A program made the translations under genes and the position numbers. A stretch of DNA of 64,000 nt, taken from positions 1,922,001 to 1,986,000 of the forward strand of contig NZ_CP104011.1 in the NCBI RefSeq assembly GCF_025133575.1, given 5' to 3'. The DNA is from Pseudomonas sp. GCEP-101. GTDB lineage: Bacteria > Pseudomonadota > Gammaproteobacteria > Pseudomonadales > Pseudomonadaceae. The notes under the pieces are model-generated. The model worked only from the letters and a program-made list of their open reading frames with translations. It searched no databases and had not been told where the DNA came from. This document shows positions 54,106-61,987 of the stretch, in pieces. Positions within the stretch are counted from its first letter, which is position 1. The number at the start of each line of letters is the position of its first letter.

Positions 54106-55728
54106 CTACAGCAGCCGGGTGAACAGCCAGTACAGCCCGGCCGCCAGACCGATGGCTGCCGGCAGGGTCAGCACCCAGGCCAGCAGCATGTTGCGGATGG
54201 TCGGCCATTGCAGGCCGCTGCCGTTGGCGGCCATGGTGCCGGCCACGCCGGAGGAGAGCACCTGGGTCGTCGAGACCGGCAGGCCGAAGCCATCCGCCGC
54301 GCCGATGGTGAGCATGGCCACCAGTTGCGCCGAGGCGCCCTGTGCATAGGTCAGCGGCGTCTTGCCGATGCCCTCGCCCACCGTGGTGACGATGCGCCGC
54401 CAGCCCACCAGCGTGCCCAGGCCCAGCGCCAGCGCCACGGCGACCTTCACCCACACCGGGATGAAGCGGATGGTTCGGTCGGCTTCCGCCCGCAGCGCCT
54501 GCAGGCTGCTCCAGGTTTCCAGCTCGAAGCGCTGGCCGCTGCGGTCCAGCAGGCGGATGGTTTCCAGGCTGAGGTAGAGGTCGTTGCGCAGGTCTTTCAC
54601 GTCCTCGGCGGGCACCTTGTCCAGCTGCCCGTAGCGTGCCAGGCGTACGCCGACATCGCCGATCACCCGGCCCAGCGATGGCAGCAGGTCCGGCCGCACC
54701 ACCTCGTCGTCCTGGTAGCTCAGCAGCGCCGCGCGCGGGTCCGCGGCGGGGCTGCCGCCGCTGCGCTGCAGTTGCGCCTGGGCGGCATGGGTGAGGGCCA
54801 GCAACTGGCGGGTCTGTTCCGGCGAGTGCGCGCGATCCACCGCGAACGCCAGGGGAACGGTGGCGATCAGGATCAGCATGATCAGGCCGATGCCCTTCTG
54901 CCCGTCGTTGGAGCCATGGGCGAACGACACGCCGGTACAGGTCAGGATGAGGATCGCGCGAATCCACCGGGGCGGCGGCGTGCGGCCCTCCGGCGCGTGG
55001 AACAGCGCGCGGTTGCGGATGCTCGCGCTGGCGACCCGCAGCAGCACGAAGGCGGCGAAGAAGCCCACCACCGGCGAGAGGAACAGCGCATAGCCCACCG
55101 TCAACAGTTGCGACCAAGCGTTGCCGGACAGCCCGATGTGCCCGGCCATGGCGCCGTGGGCCAAGCCGATGCCGACGATGGAGCCGATCAGCGTGTGCGA
55201 GGAGGACACCGGCAAGCCCAGCCACCAGGTGCCGAGGTTCCACAGGATCGAGGCGATCAGCAGGGCGAAGATCATCGCCAGGCCCGCGCTGCTGTCCACC
55301 TTGAGCAGCAGGTCCAGCGGCAGCAGCGAGACGATGGCGAAGGCCACCGCGCCGCTGGAAAAGAGCACGCCGAGGAAATTCCACACCCCCGACCAGGCCA
55401 CGGCAAAACGCGGCGGCAGGGCGTTGGTGTAGATCACCGTGGCCACCGCATTGGCGGTGTCGTGGAAGCCGTTGATGAACTCGAAGCCCAGGGCGATCAG
55501 CAGCGTGACCCCCAGTACCAGCATCGGCCAGCCCGGCTCCAGATGCGTGCCGCTGGCGCGGATGTCGTGCCCCAGCGCCGTGAAGGTGAACACCAGCGCA
55601 GCGGCCAGCAGCACGAAGAAGGTCAGTCGCCCCTTGAAGCCGTGGGTCTCGCGCAGCACGGGGCTGATGGGGAACTGCGTCAGGCGCGAGGCGCGCATCA
55701 CCTCGAGCATGCCAAAGCGGTCAAGCAC
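54106..55728 (-). CDS. PiT-family inorganic phosphate transporter
   Basis: 540 residues with both PiT signature repeats: GFEFINGFHDTANAVATVIYT near the N-terminus and, in the second half, GVSFAHGSNDGQKGIGLIML. A long cytoplasmic loop (about residues 300-440) with helical, charged sequence lies before the last four helices, as in many PiT proteins. It moves phosphate with protons or sodium; low-affinity, constitutive uptake is usual. The start is GTG 55728, with ATG 55710 and 55698 as alternatives; none has a clear Shine-Dalgarno. Confidence 0.9.
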   Translation of the reverse strand: MLDRFGMLEVMRASRLTQFPISPVLRETHGFKGRLTFFVLLAAALVFTFTALGHDIRASGTHLEPGWPMLVLGVTLLIALGFEFINGFHDTANAVATVIYTNALPPRFAVAWSGVWNFLGVLFSSGAVAFAIVSLLPLDLLLKVDSSAGLAMIFALLIASILWNLGTWWLGLPVSSSHTLIGSIVGIGLAHGAMAGHIGLSGNAWSQLLTVGYALFLSPVVGFFAAFVLLRVASASIRNRALFHAPEGRTPPPRWIRAILILTCTGVSFAHGSNDGQKGIGLIMLILIATVPLAFAVDRAHSPEQTRQLLALTHAAQAQLQRSGGSPAADPRAALLSYQDDEVVRPDLLPSLGRVIGDVGVRLARYGQLDKVPAEDVKDLRNDLYLSLETIRLLDRSGQRFELETWSSLQALRAEADRTIRFIPVWVKVAVALALGLGTLVGWRRIVTTVGEGIGKTPLTYAQGASAQLVAMLTIGAADGFGLPVSTTQVLSSGVAGTMAANGSGLQWPTIRNMLLAWVLTLPAAIGLAAGLYWLFTRLL

Positions 55729-55920
55729 AGGAGGGCTTCCTTGGGGTCAATGGCGGCATCGGGCGGATTCCTTGCGGCGATGCCCTACAGACTAGCCGGC
55801 CATGGAGATCATGGGTTCATCGGGCGAGTGGGGGCAGGGACGAGTCCTGCCGATGGGCAGTGGCCTTCCTTGCGCGCAGTTTCGGAACTCGCGGCTCGGC
55901 GCCGTACCAGCTTCGATGGC

Positions 55921-56205
55921 TCAGCGCCGGTCCTGCGCCGCGCTATACACCTCGCCACGTTCGCGTTTGCCAACCGCAACGACGGCAATCACCACGCGCT
56001 CATCCTCGACGCGATAGACCAGACGGTAGCCTGCCGAGCGCAGCTTGATCTTGTAGTGGTCCGCCAGCCCGTGCAGGGCGTCGGCCGGTACGCGAGGTTC
56101 TTCCAGGCGCTCGGCGAGTTTGCGTTTGAATTGCTCCCGCACCGTATGGCCCAGCTTGCGCCACTCCTTCAGCGCGGCGGGGAGAAACTCCAGCTCATAG
56201 GTCAT
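55921..56205 (-). CDS. RelE-family toxin
   Basis: 94 residues with the RelE pattern: MTYELEFLPAALKEWRKLGHTVREQFKRKLAERLEEP, LHGLADHYKIKLRSAGYRLVYRVEDERVVI and the C-terminal VVAVGKRERGEVY. The basic Lys/Arg pairs and C-terminal Arg and Tyr suit ribosome-dependent mRNA cleavage. It overlaps the antitoxin stop by 11 bp. Confidence 0.9.
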   Translation of the reverse strand: MTYELEFLPAALKEWRKLGHTVREQFKRKLAERLEEPRVPADALHGLADHYKIKLRSAGYRLVYRVEDERVVIAVVAVGKRERGEVYSAAQDRR

Positions 56206-56440
56206 CGAGCGATACCGGGATGCCTTTTTCTCCCAGTCGCGAGCGGGCGATTTCCGCCAGCTCCAGGTCTTCCAGGCGCTCCAGGATCGACTCGAACAGC
56301 TCCGCCGGCACCATGTAGCCCATCACCTTGTTGTGGTTGAGCACCGCCACCGGCTCGCCACCGGATTCCGCCAGCACGGCGGAGGGGTTCTTCTTCAGTT
56401 CCGAGACGCTGACGGCCGTACTGGCAAGTAGATTCTGCAT
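56195..56440 (-). CDS. Phd/YefM-family antitoxin
   Basis: 81 residues. The N-terminal half is the Phd/YefM DNA-binding fold (STAVSVSELKKNPSAVLAESGGEPVAVLNHNKVMGYMVP). The C-terminal tail (LEDLELAEIARSRLGEKGIPVSLDDL) is the toxin-binding part. First gene of the pair; the promoter region holds a large near-perfect palindrome. Confidence 0.9.
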   Translation of the reverse strand: MQNLLASTAVSVSELKKNPSAVLAESGGEPVAVLNHNKVMGYMVPAELFESILERLEDLELAEIARSRLGEKGIPVSLDDL

Positions 56441-56454
56441 GGAAAAAGCTCCAA

Positions 56455-56480
56455 ATAATGTCCGGAATTCTGGTCATTAT
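56455..56480. promoter_or_regulatory. candidate operator of the RelE/Phd operon
   Basis: A 26-bp interrupted palindrome built of ATAATG, CC, GAATTC, GG and CATTAT, with 22 of 26 positions symmetric. It begins 15 bp upstream of the antitoxin start. Phd/YefM antitoxins bind such sites to repress their own operon. Confidence 0.75.
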
Positions 56481-56515
56481 AGGGGCCGCCGGCAAGAGCG
56501 AATCGGCGGAAACAG

Positions 56516-56541
56516 AAATGCCCCGGCAAGCCGGGGCATTT
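56516..56541 (-). terminator. Rho-independent terminator of the prlC-yheV operon
   Basis: Perfect stem AAATGCCCCGGC/GCCGGGGCATTT with a very short loop, 19 bp past the yheV stop. The minus strand continues with CTGTTTCC. It also insulates the toxin-antitoxin promoter. Confidence 0.85.
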
Positions 56542-56560
56542 TCCGTGCGTCACCCGGGCG

Positions 56561-56830
56561 TTATTCCTGCGGCTTCTTCAGTTTCGGATTGGGGAAGAAC
56601 TGCACCCCCTGCACCTTCGGGTCCTTGGGCTTGTCCAGGGCGCTGGTGTTAACGCGGGTGGACAGTTCCTTGGGCACCGACTGGCCCTGGGCGTTGAGCG
56701 TGTCGGCGTAGCCGCAGGCGACGCATTCGCGGTGCGGTACGCCGTCGACGTCCCACATCACGATCTTGTCCTGCTCGCTGCACGCCGGGCAGACGGCCCC
56801 GGCGATGAAGCGCTTCTTCACCTCGCTCAT
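56561..56830 (-). CDS. yheV: YheV-family zinc-ribbon protein
   Basis: 89 residues with two CxxC pairs (AVCPACSEQDK and RECVACGYADT) forming a zinc ribbon, then a long Lys/Pro-rich tail (PNPKLKKPQE). YheV is a small protein of unknown function. Its ATG overlaps the prlC stop by one base (TGATG), as expected for the pair prlC-yheV known in gammaproteobacteria. Confidence 0.92.
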   Translation of the reverse strand: MSEVKKRFIAGAVCPACSEQDKIVMWDVDGVPHRECVACGYADTLNAQGQSVPKELSTRVNTSALDKPKDPKVQGVQFFPNPKLKKPQE

Positions 56831-58875
56831 CAGGCGGCCTCCTCGGTCAGGCCCGAGTGGCGCAGCAGGGCGTCGATGGACGGCTCGCGGCCACGGAAAG
56901 CCACGAACAGCGCCATCGGCTCCTGGGAGCCGCCCTTGGCCAGGATCGCCTCGCGGAAAGCCGCGCCGGTCGCCGGGTTGAGCACGCCTTCTTCCTCGAA
57001 GCGGGAGAACGCGTCGGCGGACAGCACCTCGGCCCACTTGTAGCTGTAGTAACCGGCCGCGTAACCGCCGGCGAAGATGTGCGCGAAGCTGTTGGCGAAG
57101 CGGTTGTACGCCGGCGGGCGCATCACCGCGACTTCATCGCGGATCGCCTCGATCACGTCGAGCACGCTGCGGCCGTCGCCGTGGGTGGCGTGCAGCTCGA
57201 AGTCGAACAGCGAGAATTCCAGCTGGCGCACCATCATCAGGCCGGACTGGAAGTTCTTCGCGGCGAGCATCTTCTCCAGCAGGTCCTGGGGCAGCGCCGC
57301 GCCGGTCTCGTAGTGGCCGGAGATCAACGCCAGGCCCTCGGGCTCCCAGCACCAGTTCTCCATGAACTGGCTCGGCAGCTCCACCGCGTCCCAGGCCACG
57401 CCGTTGATGCCCGAGGCGCCGGCGTGCTCGACGCGGGTCAGCAGGTGGTGCAGGCCGTGGCCGAATTCGTGGAACAGCGTGGTGACTTCATCGTGGGTCA
57501 GCAGCGCCGGCTTGCCACCGACCGCCGGGGTGAAGTTGCACACCAGGTACGCCACCGGCGATTGCAGCTCGCCACCGGCGGTGCGGCGACGGTCGCGGGC
57601 GCCGTCCATCCACGCGCCGCCGCGCTTGTTGGCGCGGGCGTAGAGGTCGAAATAGAAGCGGCCGACGTGCTGGCCGTTTTCCTCGATCTCAAACAGGCGC
57701 ACGTCCGGGTGCCAGCGCTCGAAGTCGCTCAGCTCGCGGATCTGGATGCCGTAGAGCTTCTGCACGATGGCGAACAGGCCGGAGAGCACCTTGTCGATCG
57801 GGAAGTATTCGCGCAGGGCTTCCTGGGACACGCTGTAGCGCGCTTCGCGCAGCTTCTCGCCGAAGTAGCTGGCATCCCAGCTGGACAGGTTCGGACAACC
57901 CTGCTCGGCCGCGTAGGCCTTGAGCTGCGCAAGGTCCTGGGCGGCGAAGGGCTTGCTGCGCACGGCCAGGTCGCGCAGGAAGTGCAGGACCTGCTCGGGG
58001 GTCTCGGCCATCTTGGTGGCCAGGGACAGCTCGGCGAAGTTGGCAAAGCCCAGCAGGCGCGACAGTTCCTGGCGCAGGTCGAGGATTTCCTGCATCACCG
58101 GGCCGTTGTCGTTCTGCCCGGCGTTCGGGCCCTGGTCGGAGGCGCGGGTGCAGTACGCGGCGTAGACCTCTTCGCGCAGGGCGCGGTCTTCGGCATAGGT
58201 CATCACCGCATAGTAGCTGGGGAATTCCAGGGTGATCAGCCAGCCGTCCAGCTCCTTGGCCTGGGCGGCCTGCTGCATCTGCGCCTTGGCCGATTCGGTG
58301 AGGCCGGCCAGCGCCGCTTCGTCGGTGATGTGCTTGGTCCAGGCCTGGGTGGCGTCCAGCAACTGGTTGGAGAAGCGGCTGCCCAACTCGGACAGGCGCG
58401 TCTGGATCTCGGCGTAGCGCTGCTGCTGCTCAGCCGGCAGGTCGATACCCGACAGGCGGAAGTCGCGCAGGGCGTGTTCGAGGATGGTCTTCTGCGCCAC
58501 GTCGAAGTCCTTCGACTCGGGGCTTCCGGCCAGCGCCTCGTAGGCCTTGAACAGCTCGCGGTTCTGGCCCAGTTCGGTCCAGTAGGCGGACAGCAGCGGC
58601 AGGCAGCCTTCGTAGGCCTCGCGCAGCTCGGCGCTGTTGCACACCGCGTTGAGGTGGCTGACCGGGCTCCAGGCCTTGCCCAGGCGGTCATGCAGTTCGT
58701 CCATGCTCAGCACCAGGCCGGCCCAGGTCGGGGTGCCGTTCTGCTGGGCGAGGATGCGCGCGATGGCGGCGCGGTTGTCGGCGAGGATCTGCTCGATGGC
58801 CGGCTTCACGTGCTCGGGGCGAATGGAGGAGAAGGGCGGCAGGTCGTAGCTCTGCAGAAGGGGATTCGCGCTCAC
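56830..58875 (-). CDS. prlC: oligopeptidase A
   Basis: A 681-residue M3 metallopeptidase, equal in length to E. coli PrlC (680). The zinc motif H469-E-F-G-H473 (TLFHEFGHGLHHLL) and downstream GINGVAWDAVELPSQFMENW (third ligand Glu) are present, and the N-terminus reads SANPLLQSYDLPPFSSIRPEHV. It degrades short peptides, including cleaved signal peptides, in the cytoplasm. GTG 58875 has AAGGTG 6 nt upstream; the frame is open to 58929. It is divergent from the gamma-carbonic anhydrase gene, 76 bp between. Confidence 0.95.
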   Translation of the reverse strand: MSANPLLQSYDLPPFSSIRPEHVKPAIEQILADNRAAIARILAQQNGTPTWAGLVLSMDELHDRLGKAWSPVSHLNAVCNSAELREAYEGCLPLLSAYWTELGQNRELFKAYEALAGSPESKDFDVAQKTILEHALRDFRLSGIDLPAEQQQRYAEIQTRLSELGSRFSNQLLDATQAWTKHITDEAALAGLTESAKAQMQQAAQAKELDGWLITLEFPSYYAVMTYAEDRALREEVYAAYCTRASDQGPNAGQNDNGPVMQEILDLRQELSRLLGFANFAELSLATKMAETPEQVLHFLRDLAVRSKPFAAQDLAQLKAYAAEQGCPNLSSWDASYFGEKLREARYSVSQEALREYFPIDKVLSGLFAIVQKLYGIQIRELSDFERWHPDVRLFEIEENGQHVGRFYFDLYARANKRGGAWMDGARDRRRTAGGELQSPVAYLVCNFTPAVGGKPALLTHDEVTTLFHEFGHGLHHLLTRVEHAGASGINGVAWDAVELPSQFMENWCWEPEGLALISGHYETGAALPQDLLEKMLAAKNFQSGLMMVRQLEFSLFDFELHATHGDGRSVLDVIEAIRDEVAVMRPPAYNRFANSFAHIFAGGYAAGYYSYKWAEVLSADAFSRFEEEGVLNPATGAAFREAILAKGGSQEPMALFVAFRGREPSIDALLRHSGLTEEAA

Positions 58876-58951
58876 GGTGGCACCTTGGCTGAAGAAACAC
58901 CCGGCCATCTTAAATACAATCGGCGTCAACCGCAGCTTGAGGACGACTATC

Positions 58952-59494
58952 GTGACGATTCGAACCTATCAGGGCAAAACGCCATCCCTCGGCGAGCGCG
59001 TCTTCGTCGACGCCAGCGCCGTGGTCATCGGCGACGTGGAGATCGGCGCGGACAGCTCGGTGTGGCCGCTGGTGGTGATCCGCGGCGACATGCACCGCAT
59101 CCGCATCGGCGCGCGCACCAGCGTGCAGGACGGCAGCGTGCTGCACATCACCCACGCCGGCCCCTTCAACCCGGACGGCTTCCCGCTGACCATCGGCGAC
59201 GAGGTGACCATCGGCCACAAGGTGCTGCTGCACGGCTGCACCATCGGCAGCCGCATCCTGGTGGGCATGGGCTCCATCGTCATGGATGGCGCGGTGATCG
59301 AGGACGAAGTGATCCTCGGCGCCGGCAGCCTGGTGCCGCCGGGCAAGACACTGGAGAGCGGCTTCCTCTACGTCGGCAGCCCGGTGAAGAAGGCCCGGCC
59401 GCTGACCGACAAGGAGCGCGCGTTCTTCAGCTATACCGCGGGGAACTACGTGAAGCTGAAGGACCAGCACCTCGCCGAGGGTTACGCGGGCTGA
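58952..59494 (+). CDS. gamma-class carbonic anhydrase-like hexapeptide-repeat protein
   Basis: 180 residues folding as a left-handed beta-helix. Repeated hexapeptides (VVIGDVEIGADSSVWPLVVIRGD, LTIGDEVTIGHKVLLHGCTIG, ILVGMGSIVMDGAVIED). The metal-site His residues in MHRIRIG/LHITHAG and IGHKVLLHGCTIG are present. It is a YrdA/CaiE-type protein; carbonic anhydrase activity of YrdA-like proteins is variable. GTG 58952 was chosen because GAGGA lies upstream; the longer frame from 58877 has no conserved residues. Confidence 0.9.
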   Translation: MTIRTYQGKTPSLGERVFVDASAVVIGDVEIGADSSVWPLVVIRGDMHRIRIGARTSVQDGSVLHITHAGPFNPDGFPLTIGDEVTIGHKVLLHGCTIGSRILVGMGSIVMDGAVIEDEVILGAGSLVPPGKTLESGFLYVGSPVKKARPLTDKERAFFSYTAGNYVKLKDQHLAEGYAG

Positions 59495-59514
59495 GTAAGT
59501 CCGCCTTTTCGGGC

Positions 59515-59583
59515 GGTTCGCGAGCAAGCTCGCTCCTACGAAAAGCGGGCATATCCCTGTAGGAGCGAGCTTGCTCGCGAACC
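59515..59583. repeat. REP inverted pair
   Basis: GGTTCGCGAGCAAGCTCGCT faces TGTAGGAGCGAGCTTGCTCG about 15 bp away, following the gamma-carbonic anhydrase stop. The order is opposite to most pairs here (the GCGAA ends point outwards). Confidence 0.85.
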
Positions 59584-59605
59584 ATCACCTCCACCGATGT
59601 CCGAT

Positions 59606-59638
59606 GGCGGATAACGCTAGAGGCGTTATGCGCCCTAC
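59606..59638. repeat. second palindromic repeat family (GGCGGATAACGC type)
   Basis: GGCGGATAACGC, a short loop, GCGTTATGCGCCCTAC. The same unit appears twice in opposite directions at 61767-61839. It differs in sequence from the main REP family. Confidence 0.75.
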
Positions 59639-59781
59639 ATCGAGGCCGGCCCGCCAGACGGCCTGCCGTGCCGAACCTCGCGCCCTATACTGAGCCGAGG
59701 TGACCGGACGCCAGCGCGTGCCCGGCCGGGTTCAGCAGCGGGCGGCCCGCCACAGCGGCGCCGCCGAGCCGGCGAGCGGCC

Positions 59782-60918
59782 ATGAACAGTCTGTGCTCTC
59801 CCAGCGCCACCGCTTCGCCCTGGCGGAGTGGTGGTGTCATTGCCCTGCTCCTGTTGGCGCTGGGCGGCTGCGCCCATCACCCGGCCCAGCCCGCCGCCCC
59901 CCTCACCGAAGCCACCTGGCACCAGGTCGACGCCGATATCGGCGCCGCGTCGCTGGCCGCCACCTCCCAGGCCCGCGCCTACGCCGAAGAGGCCATGCAG
60001 CAGTGGATGGACCTGGTCTACCAGCGCACCGACGAGAAATTCATCCCCTGGTTCTCCAGCTACTGGACCCAGGAATGGCTGAGCATGAAGGTCGCCTGGT
60101 ACAAGATGGGTGCCCATGGCGACCTCGATCCCACGGTCGACAAGCTGGCTGCCTACCTGCAGGAGCAATACCGCAAGCAGGTGCTGGTTCCGGTGGCCAA
60201 ACAGGTCGACCCAGACGCGGTGATGGAAAAGGCCACCCGACACTACATCGAGTTGCTGAGCGTGGCGGTGAAGGCAATCCCCCAGCGTCGCGGCATCCCG
60301 CAGAAGGCCTTCGACGAACACCTGATGGGCATCCCGGCGATTGCCCTCGGCCCGCCCGCCAGCCGCGATGCGTCGCTCTACGACGTGGTGTACGCCAGGG
60401 ACATCGGCAAGCTGCCGGCCTTCGCCGCGCTGATGCAGGACATCCGCACGGCGGCGGGCAAGGCGGGCGCCGGCACCAAGGTCAGCGGCGTGTCACCGGT
60501 GGCGCAGCGCACCAGCGCCAAGCTCGTCCACGAGTTGCGCAACCGCAGCATCGCCGGCGTGGTGGCGAGCGCGGCGGGCAAGGTCGCCGGCTCGGTGATC
60601 TCGGTGGCCTTCACGCTGTTCAGCATGGCCGGCAACGACCACGAGCGGCCCGAGGTGGAAACCCAGCTGCGCAAGGAGATCAACGCCGCCTTCGATGAAC
60701 AGTGGCTGGCGCTGATGCGTGACCCCGAAGGTGGGGTCATGGCCGGCGTCGACCACCTCGGCGCCCGCGTGCAGCAGAGCCTCACCGGCCGCCTGGCGCA
60801 GCCGCAGGACGAACCCGAGGAGGATGAAGTCCGCACCTTTGGCGCCGGCGAGGCCGAGCCGGTCAGCGCCAGCGGCGGATTCCGCGTGCTCCGGCAGGGA
60901 CAGGGCTCGGCGCCCTGA
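59782..60918 (+). CDS. uncharacterised lipoprotein with Tyr/Trp-rich membrane-proximal region
   Basis: 378 residues. Hydrophobic segment VIALLLLALGGC ends in a lipobox with C30, so the mature protein is probably a lipoprotein. Middle part: AYAEEAMQQWMDLVYQRTDEKFIPWFSSYWTQEWLSMKVAWYKMG, helical and Trp-rich. A second hydrophobic stretch (IAGVVASAAGKVAGSVISVAFTLFSMAG) at about 250-280 could insert in a membrane. An acidic low-complexity tail follows (DEPEEDEVRTFGAGEAEPVSASG). I do not recognise the family. Confidence 0.75.
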   Translation: MNSLCSPSATASPWRSGGVIALLLLALGGCAHHPAQPAAPLTEATWHQVDADIGAASLAATSQARAYAEEAMQQWMDLVYQRTDEKFIPWFSSYWTQEWLSMKVAWYKMGAHGDLDPTVDKLAAYLQEQYRKQVLVPVAKQVDPDAVMEKATRHYIELLSVAVKAIPQRRGIPQKAFDEHLMGIPAIALGPPASRDASLYDVVYARDIGKLPAFAALMQDIRTAAGKAGAGTKVSGVSPVAQRTSAKLVHELRNRSIAGVVASAAGKVAGSVISVAFTLFSMAGNDHERPEVETQLRKEINAAFDEQWLALMRDPEGGVMAGVDHLGARVQQSLTGRLAQPQDEPEEDEVRTFGAGEAEPVSASGGFRVLRQGQGSAP

Positions 60919-61004
60919 GCCGGTCATTCGGCGACTCGTGTTTCGCGCCCGCTGCCGGGGGGCGTATCCTTCCCGCCCGACTTTCGCGGCCGGACGCTGA
61001 CCCC

Positions 61005-61649
61005 ATGCACTACCAGAACATCCTCTTCGACCTCGACGGCACCCTCACCGACCCACGCGAGGGCATCACCCGTTCGATCCAGTACGCCCTTGCCCAGCTG
61101 GGTATCGACGAACCCGACCTGCGCCAGCTCGAACACTTCATCGGCCCGCCGCTGCTGCAGTGCTTCATGAGCACCTACGACTTCGACGAGGCGCGCGCCT
61201 GGGAAGCGGTGAACCACTACCGCGTGCGCTTCAAGGACACCGGCTTGTACGAGAACAAGGTGTTCGACGGGGTTGCCGAGCTGCTGCATTTGCTCGGCGA
61301 CCAGGGTCGCACGCTGTACATCTGCACCAGCAAGCCGACGGTGTTCGCCGCGGAAATCGCCCGCCACTTCGACTTCGCCCGGCACTTCAAGGTGATCTAC
61401 GGCAGCGAGCTGGATGGCACGCGCACCAACAAGGTCGAGCTGATCGAGCACCTGCTGGGCATCGAACAGCTCGATCCTGCGCAGACGCTGATGATCGGCG
61501 ACCGCAAGCACGACCTGATCGGTGCGCACCGCAATGGGCTGTCCGCGGCGGGTGTCGGCTATGGCTTCGGCAGCCGCGACGAGCTGATGGCGGAACGACC
61601 GGCGCACTACTTCGCGAGCCTGGACGAGCTGCGCGCGGCGTTTGCCTGA
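61005..61649 (+). CDS. HAD-family phosphatase (phosphoglycolate-phosphatase-like)
   Basis: 214 residues. HAD motif I FDLDGTLTD (D9, D11), motif II CTSK, motif III K and motif IV MIGDRKHDLIGA are all present, with a helical cap after motif I as in Gph-like enzymes. It should hydrolyse a small phosphomonoester; the cap differs enough that phosphoglycolate is only a guess. It may form a unit with the lipoprotein gene 86 bp upstream. Confidence 0.88.
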   Translation: MHYQNILFDLDGTLTDPREGITRSIQYALAQLGIDEPDLRQLEHFIGPPLLQCFMSTYDFDEARAWEAVNHYRVRFKDTGLYENKVFDGVAELLHLLGDQGRTLYICTSKPTVFAAEIARHFDFARHFKVIYGSELDGTRTNKVELIEHLLGIEQLDPAQTLMIGDRKHDLIGAHRNGLSAAGVGYGFGSRDELMAERPAHYFASLDELRAAFA

Positions 61650-61667
61650 CGCTCGTCGACTGGGATG

Positions 61668-61734
61668 GGTTCGCGAGCAAGCTCGCTCCTACAGGGTGCG
61701 TGCGCTCTTCGTAGGAGCGAGCTTGCTCGCGAAC
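61668..61734. repeat. REP inverted pair
   Basis: GGTTCGCGAGCAAGCTCGCT followed about 15 bp later by GTAGGAGCGAGCTTGCTCGC, the same outward order as at 59515-59583. Confidence 0.85.
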
Positions 61735-61766
61735 CTGACAGCGTACACCCTCATCCCACAACCGCA

Positions 61767-61839
61767 GGGCGCATAACGCGCCAGCGTTATCCGCCGTCAT
61801 GGCATCGGCGGATAACCCGTTCCGGGTTATGCGCCCTAC
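61767..61839. repeat. GGCGGATAACGC-type palindromic repeat, two facing copies
   Basis: GGGCGCATAACGC...GCGTTATCCGCC (61767-61795) faces GGCGGATAAC...GTTATGCGCCC (61807-61839). It is followed by a CTCCCTCCGGGAGAGGGTAG hairpin ending in GGGTGAGGGG, a motif also seen in part near 12655 and 290. Confidence 0.8.
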
Positions 61840-61882
61840 GAGCTCCCTCCGGGAGAGGGTAGGGGTGAGGGGCTCTTGATCT

Positions 61883-61963
61883 TGTAGGAGCGGATTCATC
61901 CGCGAACCGGCCGACAGGCCGGTGCCCGTTGGATGGCAATCGCGGACGGAGTCCGCTCCTACG
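61883..61963. repeat. REP-variant pair (GGATTCATCC / GGACGGAGTCC)
   Basis: TGTAGGAGCGGATTCATCCG at 61883 faces a GCGGACGGAGTCCGCTCCTA copy ending at 61963. The two arms have different loops. It is 25 bp past the argE stop. Confidence 0.7.
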
Positions 61964-61987
61964 CAGCGGGGCAAACCGCGTGGCGAA

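Noticed and set aside
54043-56340. 765-codon plus-strand open frame across the PiT gene and the toxin gene
   Set aside because: It spans several real minus-strand genes and a REP pair; no protein family is visible.
61849-61871. CTCCCTCCGGGAGAGGGTAG hairpin as a terminator of the HAD gene
   Set aside because: No T-run follows and similar G-rich tracts occur near other REP blocks, so it belongs to the repeat cluster rather than being a specific terminator.
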